From the NCBI RefSeq assembly GCF_000374065.1, contig NZ_KB893246.1, positions 372,001-436,000 of the forward strand: 64,000 nucleotides of DNA. Direction: 5' to 3'. This DNA is from Spirosoma luteum DSM 19990. Its GTDB lineage: Bacteria; Bacteroidota; Bacteroidia; Cytophagales; Spirosomataceae. The notes beneath the pieces were generated by a model. The model saw only the letters and a list, made by a program, of their open reading frames with translations. It was not told the origin of the DNA and ran no database searches. Positions 44,865-52,799 of this stretch are shown here, piece after piece. The translations under genes and the position numbers were made by a program. The first letter of the stretch is position 1; each line of letters begins with the position of its first letter.

Positions 44865-44969
44865 AGTCAGAACCGGGATTTTACTACGATTTGAACGACT
44901 TGGCAAGAGGTGTTTACCATGTATTTTGTCCTGAAAATCGGTCAAAACCTACTAAAATCCCGATTAGGA

Positions 44970-46544
44970 TTAATGTTTAAAATGCCTGATTCCCGTTGTT
45001 ACCATTGCCAGACCATGCTTATTGCAATACTCAATTGAGTCTTTATCCCGAATAGAACCACCGGGCTGAACAACGGCCGTGATACCCGCATTTCCAGCTA
45101 TTTCAACACAATCGGGAAAGGGGAAGAACGCATCCGACGCCATAACGGCTCCGGTCAGATCGAACCCGAATGCGTGGGCTTTCTCGATAGCCTGCCGGAG
45201 CGCATCGACCCGTGAGGTTTGCCCTACCCCACTAGCCAGCAGCTGTCCATACCCCTCACCAGCTTCCTTTGCCAGCACAATCGTGTTCGATTTAGTGTGT
45301 TTACACACCTTCAGTGCGAAGGCCAAAGCCCGGTTTTCACTATCGGTTGGTGCTTTTTCGGTAACGGTTTTAAACTGATCGACGCCTTCGGTCTCATTGT
45401 CTTTATCCTGTTCCAGCACACCATTCAAAATAGTTTTAAACATCACACCTGGCAACTCGGTGGCATTCCGTTTCAGCAAAATACGGTTCTTTTTCGACTG
45501 TAGCATTTCCAGCGCGGCTGGTTCATAATCAGGGGCGATTAAAATCTCCATGAACAGCTTGTTCAGTTCTTCAGCCGTTGCTATATCTACCGGCTTATTA
45601 GTAATAACAACACCACCAAAGGCCGAAACCGGGTCGCAGGCGAGTGCATTCAGATATGCTTCCTTGGCCGTTGGAGCCGTGGCAATACCACAGGCATTGG
45701 TATGCTTGATGATGGCAAACGCAGCAATATCTCCCTCCTGAAATTCGTCAATCAGATTCACGCAGGCATCCACATCAACCAGGTTGTTGTAGGACAGCTC
45801 CTTACCGTGGAGCTTGGTAAACATAGCATCCAGATTGCCGTAAAACGTGGCCTGCTGGTGCGGGTTCTCACCGTACCGAAGATGGTTGGCAGGCATGTCC
45901 CTGAAACCATATATTGGCCCGGAAAACTGGGTTTCCTGACTTTCTGTTTCGGCCCCTGCACCACCAAAGTAAGCCTGGATAGCCGTATCATACTGCGACG
46001 TTACAGCAAAGGCTTCCCCGGCATAACGCCGACGGTCACTTAGTTCAGTTTTCCCCTTTTGCTTGGTCAGCAGGTCAACCACACCAGCGTACTGACTTCT
46101 TGATGAAACGATGAGCACGTCATTGTAATTTTTGGCGGCTGCCCGAATCAGCGAAATACCGCCGATATCGATTTTTTCAATGATGTCCTCATCCGAGGCA
46201 CCCGATGCTACTGTTTCCTCAAAGGGATATAAATCAACCACAACCAGATCAATAGGGGGAATGCGATGCCGCTCGGCCTGGGCAAGGTCTTCGGGCAGTC
46301 CACGCCGGTACAGAATACCACCCATAACGGCGGGGTGCAAAGTTTTTACACGGCCACCAAAAATGGATGGGTAGCCCGTGAGGTCCTCTACGGCCGTAAC
46401 CGGAATGCCGAGTTGTTCGATGAATGACTGCGTACCACCCGTTGAATAGAGTTTAACGTTTTGCTCGTGCAATAGCCGGACTAATGGTTCGAGGCCGTCT
46501 TTATAAAAAACGGAGATTAATGCGGAGGAGATTGGTTGGCCCAT
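44970..46544 (-). CDS. purH: bifunctional AICAR transformylase/IMP cyclohydrolase
   Basis: A 524-residue enzyme. The N-terminal ~200 residues form the MGS-like IMP cyclohydrolase domain (ALISVFYKDGLEPLVRLLHE, LYSTGGTQ), and the rest is the AICAR transformylase with the KHTNACGIA motif and VVQPGGSIRDKDSI near the end. It does the last two steps of IMP synthesis. ATG 46544 is firm. The upstream region holds a -7 box within a set of nested inverted repeats shared with the divergent flippase gene. Confidence 0.96.
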   Translation of the reverse strand: MGQPISSALISVFYKDGLEPLVRLLHEQNVKLYSTGGTQSFIEQLGIPVTAVEDLTGYPSIFGGRVKTLHPAVMGGILYRRGLPEDLAQAERHRIPPIDLVVVDLYPFEETVASGASDEDIIEKIDIGGISLIRAAAKNYNDVLIVSSRSQYAGVVDLLTKQKGKTELSDRRRYAGEAFAVTSQYDTAIQAYFGGAGAETESQETQFSGPIYGFRDMPANHLRYGENPHQQATFYGNLDAMFTKLHGKELSYNNLVDVDACVNLIDEFQEGDIAAFAIIKHTNACGIATAPTAKEAYLNALACDPVSAFGGVVITNKPVDIATAEELNKLFMEILIAPDYEPAALEMLQSKKNRILLKRNATELPGVMFKTILNGVLEQDKDNETEGVDQFKTVTEKAPTDSENRALAFALKVCKHTKSNTIVLAKEAGEGYGQLLASGVGQTSRVDALRQAIEKAHAFGFDLTGAVMASDAFFPFPDCVEIAGNAGITAVVQPGGSIRDKDSIEYCNKHGLAMVTTGIRHFKH

Positions 46545-46551
46545 GGAATAT

Positions 46552-46622
46552 GCCGAAACAGGCGCCGACTGTTTCAGTCAATAGTTGACAAGTTACCCGA
46601 AACAGCCGACGCCTGTTTCGGC
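46552..46622. repeat. 24-bp imperfect inverted repeat in the purH leader
   Basis: Arms 46552-46575 and 46599-46622 match in inverted orientation at 22 of 24 positions (GCCGAAAC... to ...GTTTCGGC), with a 23-base spacer. It begins 8 bases before the purH ATG, so it lies in the transcribed leader. It could be an RNA attenuator or a repressor site. Confidence 0.65.
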
Positions 46623-46630
46623 CTGAAGTG

Positions 46631-46638
46631 CAAAGATA
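46631..46638 (-). promoter_or_regulatory. -7 promoter box of purH
   Basis: The minus strand reads TATCTTTG, exact TAnnTTTG, about 90 bases before the ATG. No -33 TTTG is found at 20 bases. Confidence 0.5.
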
Positions 46639-46649
46639 GCCAAACGTCT

Positions 46650-46657
46650 TAACTTTG
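46650..46657 (+). promoter_or_regulatory. -7 promoter box of the flippase gene
   Basis: TAACTTTG, exact TAnnTTTG, about 70 bases before the ATG at 46726. It faces the purH box only 11 bases away. Confidence 0.5.
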
Positions 46658-46725
46658 CGCTTCGGGCCGAAACCTGAAGCCAGAATCAGTCAAAATCAAT
46701 TCTGGTTAGCCATTTTTACGAGTCG

Positions 46726-48264
46726 ATGAGTACGTTTAAGAAACTAGCGGGCGACACAGCATTGTACGGGGTAAGTACTATTCTGGGTCGACTGCTGAAT
46801 TACATCTTAGTACCAATTCAAACATATGCGTTCAGTCAGCCTAAAGAACTCTCTTCGAACGTTACATTTTACAGCTATATCGCGCTGCTGTTGGTTATTT
46901 ACACCTTTGGGCTGGAAACGGCTTTTTTTCGTTTCGCTGCCCGCAAGCCTGAATCGCTGCCCAAAACATTTAGTGAAACGCTGAGTCTGGTGTTGCTGAT
47001 TACGCTGCCATCAACGGCTCTATTGCTGTATTTAGCACCAGACATTGCGGTTTGGCTCAACTACCCCGGCCAAACAACCTTCATCCGGTGGTCGGCCCTG
47101 ATTGTAGCGATTGATGCCATTACAGCTATACCCTTTGCCCGACTCCGGGTTCAAAACAGAGCCCGGCAATTTGTGAAAGTAAAAATGCTCAATGTGGGTC
47201 TGGTTGTGCTGTTCAACATCTTTTTTTTGGTCATCTGCCCCGATATCAGCGGGGGTAAATACTTAACAGGTTTACAGCCGTTTATTAATTTGGTTTATAA
47301 TCCGGCAATTGGGCCCGGGTATATTTTCCTGGCCAATCTACTGGCCAATGCGGGCTATTTTCTGTTACTACGCAATACGTTCCGGGGATTCCGGTTTCGG
47401 TTCAACCGGGCCGAAGCGCGGGTGTTGCTCGTGTACGCCTACCCGATTATGCTGACGGGGTTAGCCAATGTTATCAATATCCTGACCGACCGTCTATTTT
47501 TACGCCATTACCTGCCCGAAGGTTTTTATACGAGTGCCAGCGGAGCCGCGCTTACAAACGAAGATGCCTTGGGCATTTATGGTAACTGCTTCAAATTATC
47601 GGTTTTCATGGCCCTAGCTACGCAGTCATTTCGGTTTGCTGCTGACCCGTTCTTTTTCTCCCGCGCCGATGACAAAAACTCCCCTGAGCTGCTGGCCCGC
47701 GTGACCAAGTGGTTCATCATCGTGTGCGTACTGATTTGGGTAGGGGTCAGCCTGAACGTCGATATAATTGGGGTAGCCATGCTGGCTCCCGCTTATCGGC
47801 AGGGGTTAGTTATCGTTCCTTTTCTGCTGCTAGGTAATCTGTTTCTGGGCGTTTATCAGAATATCGGCTTGTGGTTCAAACTGACCGATAAAACGAAATT
47901 TGGAACAATCTTCACCGTTGTCGGTGCTGCCATCACGATAACAGGCAATATCCTTCTGATTCCCATTATGGGCTACATGGGTTGCGTTATCGCTTTTCTG
48001 ACGTCCAGTTTCGTAATGCTGGCGCTGTGTTACACTTTTGGCAACAGGTACTACCCCGTTCCCTATAATGTACGGTCAGCAACGCTTTACATTCTGGGAG
48101 GTGGCCTGCTCATTCTCGGCGTCTGGTTGTTCCCGATTTCGAACTTATGGCTAGCGGTACCGATTCACATGGCCCTTTTCGGCTTGTTTATCGTGCTGGT
48201 TTTACTCGCCGAACGGGACACGCTTCAGCCTGTGTTACTCAGGTTGCGGAAAAGACGGGGCTGA
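46726..48264 (+). CDS. Wzx-like polysaccharide/oligosaccharide flippase
   Basis: A 512-residue polytopic protein with about fourteen spans of the MOP/MVF-type polysaccharide transporter family. The N-terminal LAGDTALYGVSTILGRLLNYILVP is the usual start of Bacteroidota members. It would move a lipid-linked sugar across the inner membrane. No glycosyltransferase or polymerase is adjacent, so its substrate is unknown. It is divergent from purH. Confidence 0.85.
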   Translation: MSTFKKLAGDTALYGVSTILGRLLNYILVPIQTYAFSQPKELSSNVTFYSYIALLLVIYTFGLETAFFRFAARKPESLPKTFSETLSLVLLITLPSTALLLYLAPDIAVWLNYPGQTTFIRWSALIVAIDAITAIPFARLRVQNRARQFVKVKMLNVGLVVLFNIFFLVICPDISGGKYLTGLQPFINLVYNPAIGPGYIFLANLLANAGYFLLLRNTFRGFRFRFNRAEARVLLVYAYPIMLTGLANVINILTDRLFLRHYLPEGFYTSASGAALTNEDALGIYGNCFKLSVFMALATQSFRFAADPFFFSRADDKNSPELLARVTKWFIIVCVLIWVGVSLNVDIIGVAMLAPAYRQGLVIVPFLLLGNLFLGVYQNIGLWFKLTDKTKFGTIFTVVGAAITITGNILLIPIMGYMGCVIAFLTSSFVMLALCYTFGNRYYPVPYNVRSATLYILGGGLLILGVWLFPISNLWLAVPIHMALFGLFIVLVLLAERDTLQPVLLRLRKRRG

Positions 48265-48290
48265 GACTAGCCTGCGTATTCTTTTATCGG

Positions 48291-48298
48291 TAAATTTG
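48291..48298 (+). promoter_or_regulatory. -7 promoter box for the FG-GAP lipoprotein gene
   Basis: TAAATTTG matches TAnnTTTG 35 bases before the ATG at 48334. No matching -33 element. Confidence 0.4.
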
Positions 48299-48333
48299 TA
48301 GATTATTCTCCGTAACGTGTACGTTCATTCTCT

Positions 48334-51300
48334 ATGAAACTGTCTTTCCAAAACGGTGCGTGGCTGTGGCCTGTTGCGTTCTTGATCATACTGACTTCCT
48401 GCCGGGAGAAAACCCTGTTCGACCGGCTCGATTCCTCCGATACGGGTATCACTTTTGCTAATACCATCACCGATACCGACACACTCAACATCCTCAACTA
48501 TCAGTACATCTACAACGGGGGTGGGGTTGGCATTGGTGATTTCAACGGCGACCAGAAACCCGATGTCTTTTTTACGGGCAATCAGGTTCCGAATCGGCTG
48601 TATATCAACGATACAGAGACTGGTAATAGAGACCTTCACTTCAACGACATCACCCAATCGGCCGGTGTTGGCGGGGGTGGGCGGTGGTGTTCCGGCGTGT
48701 CGGTCGTTGATATCAATGCCGACGGGAAGCAGGATATTTATGTATCGACAACCCTCAAAAAGAGCGCGGCTCAACGGGCCAATCTGTTATACGTCAATCA
48801 GGGAAACGGGGCTGATGGTCAACCGACGTTCCGCGAGATGGCTACCGACTACGGGATTGCTGACACAACCTACGCAACGCATTCCGCCTTTTTCGATTAC
48901 GATAATGACGGCGATTTAGACCTTTTCGTACTGGTTGACCAAATTGATGACCCCAAAAATCCAACCAATCTACGCGCCCGGGTAAATGACGGTACTTCTC
49001 CCAATACTGACCGCCTTTACCGCAATGATTTCGACGCCAAACGAGGTCACGCCTACTTCACCGATGTAACGAAACAGGCGGGTACGCTGGCTGAAGGTTT
49101 TGGCCTGGGAGTAAATATCTGCGACATTAACCGTGATGGCTGGAAAGACATTTACGTGACCAATGATTTCGCCACGAGTGATGTACTCTACATCAATAAT
49201 CATGACGGGACTTTTACCAATCACGCCCACGATGCGTTCAAGCACACCAGTTCATCGGCAATGGGCAATGATGTTGGTGATATCAATGGCGATGGTCTGG
49301 CCGATATTATCGCCATGGACATGCTGCCCGAAGATAATCTGCGGAAGAAGAGCCTGATGGGGCCAAGCAGCTATTTTGCCTACCAGGAATGGGATCGCCT
49401 GGGTTATGAACATCAGTACGCCCGCAATACCCTGCAACTAAACCAGGGAGTACACCCCATGGATACATCCCGTGTTGGTATGCCGATTTTCAGCGAAATT
49501 AGTATGCTGGCCGGGGTAGCAGAAACGGAGTGGAGCTGGTCTCCCCTGTTGGCGGATTTCGATCAGGATGGTTACCGTGATTTATTAGTGACCAATGGTT
49601 TTCCCCGCGATATTACTGACCGGGATTTCACGACCTATTACAGTTCCGTAAACACCTACCTGACGGATGCGCTTCGTAAAGAGTTGACCACCAAAATGCC
49701 GCAGGTCAAAGTAAGTAACTATGCTTACCGTAATAAAGGCAACGCCACTTTCGAGAACGCGACGGACCGCTGGGGGATGAGCGAGCCAAGTTTCTCTAAC
49801 GGCGCTGCTTACGCCGATTTTGACGGGGATGGTGATCTGGATTACGTAGTCAATAATATCAATGACGAAGCCTTCGTCTACCGCAATAACCTAACCGACC
49901 TGAAATCGGAAACGGCCCATTCGCTACGGGTCAAGTTTGAGGGGGACGGCGCAAACTCGATGGGGCTGGGCGCAACTATTGAGTACGAGCTACCCGATGG
50001 CCGAAAGGAGTTTTACGAGCATACGCCCTACCGGGGCTTCCTCTCCAGTGTTGACCCAATCGCTCACTTCGGTCTTGGCAAATTCACTATGATTAAAAAC
50101 CTGAAAATAACCTGGCCCGGTGGTCGGGTGCAGCTTCTGCCAACCGTTAATGCCGACCAAACCATTACTGTTAATGCAAAGAATGCCCGACCAGCTGTCG
50201 CGACTCCAGGTACGATAGCCTCTAATTCATTGTTTCAGGACGTAACCGCTGAGCTTGGCATCACGTATAAGCATGAAGAAACAGACATTATTGATTTTAA
50301 TCTGCAAAAAACACTGTTACACAAACTAACAGAATATGGCCCGGCGCTGGCCGTGGGCGATGTCAATGGCGACGGGCTGACGGATATGGTTATTGGCGGT
50401 AGCTCGAAGTTTTCAACGGATATTCTATTGCAACAACCCTCCGGAAAATTCGTCGTAAAGGCAATGCCGACCAAATTCTCGGAAGATGCGGGTTTGCTGT
50501 TATTCGATGCCGACGCCGACGGTGACCTGGATTTGTATGCAACTAGTGGTAGCCCTGAGTTCAGCCAGACTGAGTTGACCGAAGCCCTTCGTCATCGCCT
50601 TTATGTGAATGATGGAAGAGGCAATTTCACGTTAGCAACCAATGCGCTGCCGAACTTTAGCCTGAATGGGTCGTGTGTGAAAGCGGCTGACTTTGATGGC
50701 GATGGCGACCTCGATTTATTTGTTGGAGGTCGGGTAGAACCGTACAAATATCCAATGGGTGTACCCAGTTACCTACTCCGAAATGACAGTAAAAAAGGGG
50801 AGCCACGTTTTAGCGATGTTACAGCGCAGATGGCACCCGTTCTGGTCAAAGGTGGACTTACCTGCGATGCCCTCTGGACGGACTTCGACAAGGATGGCGA
50901 CGCTGATTTATTACTGGCCAGTGAGTGGGCACCGCTCATGATGCTGCGAAATGACAAAGGCCATTTGCAACCCGTAGAAAACAACGGGTTATCCGACAAA
51001 GCTGGATTCTGGAACTCCATCACACCCGGCGATTTCGATAATGATGGCGATATCGACTACCTGGCCGGTAACATTGGTCAGAACAACCTCCTCCGCGCCA
51101 GTACCGAGCGGCCCGTTCGCATTTACGCCGGCGACTTCGACAATAATGGCTTCTACGATGCATTCCCGTCTGTTTACTTCAAAAATGCCAAAGGGCAGTA
51201 CGAGGAATATCCTTATTTCGGCTGGGATGACATGGTAAAGCAGATGATTGGCATTAAAAAACGCTACCTAGAATACGCCCCATTTGGTCAGGCGACCATG

Positions 51301-51885
51301 AGCCAGATTCTGACGGAGGAAGAACGGAAGCAGGCCCTGAAACTCTCGGCGAATTACCTGTCTAGCAGCTATATTGAAAATAAAGGGAATGGTCAATTCG
51401 AGGTAAAACCATTGCCGGTATTGGCCCAAACCGCGCCAATATTCGGGATGCTGGCGCAGGATATAGACGGCGATGGCAACCTGGATGCCGTGCTGGTAGG
51501 TAACGAACACGGTAGTGACATGGTAGGCGGCCGCATGGATGCCTTTGATGGGTTGGTATTGACGGGCGACGGGAAAGGCAATTTCACCCCATTAACCATT
51601 AGTCAGAGCGGTTTCTACGTTCCGGGAAATGCCAAAGCGCTAGTTAGCTGGCCCGATGTAAAAGGTAACTTAAAAATGGCCGTTACGCAAAACCGGGGGC
51701 CATTACGCGTGTTTGCTGTCCGCCAACCGCAAACTTTCACTCCTGTTACCCCTAAAACGACGGTCGTTACTGTTCGTCTGAAAAATGGCCGTACCCGGCG
51801 ACAGGAAATCCCTTTTGGCACGTCGTTTTATAGCCAGTCGGCACGGGGTGTCTGGTTGTTACCCGGAGAGTCAATTTTGAAATAG
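48334..51885 (+). CDS. FG-GAP/VCBS-repeat lipoprotein with ASPIC/UnbV domains
   Basis: An 1183-residue lipoprotein: signal peptide ending LTSC (Cys23), then many FG-GAP-type repeats with calcium-loop cores such as DFNGDQKPD, DINADGKQD, DYDNDGDLD, DINRDGWKD and DFDGDGDLD. An ASPIC/UnbV-like segment (SMGLGATIEYEL, then LGKFTMIKNLKITWPGGR) lies near residues 545-600, and a second set of repeats fills the C-terminal half. The fold should be two calcium-binding beta-propellers on the outer surface. Such proteins often accompany TonB receptors in Bacteroidota; function is unknown. The gene ends 2 bases from the convergent DUF4249 gene. Confidence 0.85.
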   Translation: MKLSFQNGAWLWPVAFLIILTSCREKTLFDRLDSSDTGITFANTITDTDTLNILNYQYIYNGGGVGIGDFNGDQKPDVFFTGNQVPNRLYINDTETGNRDLHFNDITQSAGVGGGGRWCSGVSVVDINADGKQDIYVSTTLKKSAAQRANLLYVNQGNGADGQPTFREMATDYGIADTTYATHSAFFDYDNDGDLDLFVLVDQIDDPKNPTNLRARVNDGTSPNTDRLYRNDFDAKRGHAYFTDVTKQAGTLAEGFGLGVNICDINRDGWKDIYVTNDFATSDVLYINNHDGTFTNHAHDAFKHTSSSAMGNDVGDINGDGLADIIAMDMLPEDNLRKKSLMGPSSYFAYQEWDRLGYEHQYARNTLQLNQGVHPMDTSRVGMPIFSEISMLAGVAETEWSWSPLLADFDQDGYRDLLVTNGFPRDITDRDFTTYYSSVNTYLTDALRKELTTKMPQVKVSNYAYRNKGNATFENATDRWGMSEPSFSNGAAYADFDGDGDLDYVVNNINDEAFVYRNNLTDLKSETAHSLRVKFEGDGANSMGLGATIEYELPDGRKEFYEHTPYRGFLSSVDPIAHFGLGKFTMIKNLKITWPGGRVQLLPTVNADQTITVNAKNARPAVATPGTIASNSLFQDVTAELGITYKHEETDIIDFNLQKTLLHKLTEYGPALAVGDVNGDGLTDMVIGGSSKFSTDILLQQPSGKFVVKAMPTKFSEDAGLLLFDADADGDLDLYATSGSPEFSQTELTEALRHRLYVNDGRGNFTLATNALPNFSLNGSCVKAADFDGDGDLDLFVGGRVEPYKYPMGVPSYLLRNDSKKGEPRFSDVTAQMAPVLVKGGLTCDALWTDFDKDGDADLLLASEWAPLMMLRNDKGHLQPVENNGLSDKAGFWNSITPGDFDNDGDIDYLAGNIGQNNLLRASTERPVRIYAGDFDNNGFYDAFPSVYFKNAKGQYEEYPYFGWDDMVKQMIGIKKRYLEYAPFGQATMSQILTEEERKQALKLSANYLSSSYIENKGNGQFEVKPLPVLAQTAPIFGMLAQDIDGDGNLDAVLVGNEHGSDMVGGRMDAFDGLVLTGDGKGNFTPLTISQSGFYVPGNAKALVSWPDVKGNLKMAVTQNRGPLRVFAVRQPQTFTPVTPKTTVVTVRLKNGRTRRQEIPFGTSFYSQSARGVWLLPGESILK

Positions 51886-51887
51886 AT

Positions 51888-52790
51888 TTAGTCGGCCCGG
51901 ACCCGGATATTGGCATCTGATACGCTGGCCGTTCGGCTGCTCACCGCGGAGGTGATGAAAAAGCCCGTTGCTGGTCGGCCGGTGGGGTTAATGTTGATAA
52001 CATTGGTCGGCACGTTGGCAGGTGGGGTAGCAAACAGCCCCCCGTTTGTTACCTGTGTTCGGACCACCTGCCAGAACAGAAAAGCTTCGGCCGTCAGGGA
52101 GTGTACTTCTACCTTTACGATATCTTTCAGCGCATACAAGCTATCCGGGTTAATAGACCGACGGATAGGCACGATGAATGTCAGGCCATCGGCAACCGAC
52201 GAATTCCCCCCAAATACGCCATCCTGCGACGTGACAATATTATTCGGTTTGTTCTGCAACGTTCCATTGCGAAAAAACCGAATCCGGTAATAGTCTACCT
52301 GCCTGGGTATGTCGACCGCATAAAACTCGGCCCGGTAGCCCTGTGTCGTAGATAATGGATTGAGTGCCCGTTTTACAAAAATGAGTGAATCGATAGGCGG
52401 TACCGGGTTTATTTTTGAGGTAGCCCGGAACGTATCTCCGTTGTGCAGAATCGTTAGCTGATACGTCCGGCCAATGTGCCCCAGCGTATCTTTCCCAGTC
52501 GGTTTCCAAACATAGTAGCCCGTATTCGTAGAATCGGCAAATCGATACATTTTTCCGGCATTGTCGGTAACGGTAACGGTGGCACCGGTAACGGCTGGTG
52601 GTGTGTTGCTATCGAAATAGCCCGCTGTGTTAGTGAGTCGTATCGTTTGCGGTCCGGGCTGGGTAGTAAGTAAGGCATCCACGGAAAGCTGGGTAGGGCC
52701 GGTGTCGAGTTTGGCATCAATAACGGTTGTGCAGCCATTTAGCCCAACAAATCCCCCAAGAATGCACAGTAAAAAGATGTGACGTTTCAT
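51888..52790 (-). CDS. DUF4249 outer-membrane lipoprotein
   Basis: A 300-residue lipoprotein with lipobox LNGC (Cys20) and a DUF4249 body: early beta-domain with TGATVTVTDNAG, then PPIDSLIF in the middle. DUF4249 proteins are encoded next to TonB-dependent receptors and probably act as surface-exposed partners, in the manner of SusD, though without its fold. It starts 9 bases after the receptor stop, so the two form an operon. Confidence 0.88.
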   Translation of the reverse strand: MKRHIFLLCILGGFVGLNGCTTVIDAKLDTGPTQLSVDALLTTQPGPQTIRLTNTAGYFDSNTPPAVTGATVTVTDNAGKMYRFADSTNTGYYVWKPTGKDTLGHIGRTYQLTILHNGDTFRATSKINPVPPIDSLIFVKRALNPLSTTQGYRAEFYAVDIPRQVDYYRIRFFRNGTLQNKPNNIVTSQDGVFGGNSSVADGLTFIVPIRRSINPDSLYALKDIVKVEVHSLTAEAFLFWQVVRTQVTNGGLFATPPANVPTNVININPTGRPATGFFITSAVSSRTASVSDANIRVRAD

Positions 52791-52799
52791 GGCGTACGA

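Larger units (their letters stand above)
46615..46673. repeat. 21-bp inverted repeat enclosing divergent -7 boxes
   Basis: Arms 46615-46635 and 46653-46673 match at 19 of 21 positions. The first arm shares the GTTTCGGC module with the repeat next to it, so arms could swap partners. The arms overlap the -7 boxes of both divergent genes, which would suit a symmetric operator. Confidence 0.6.
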
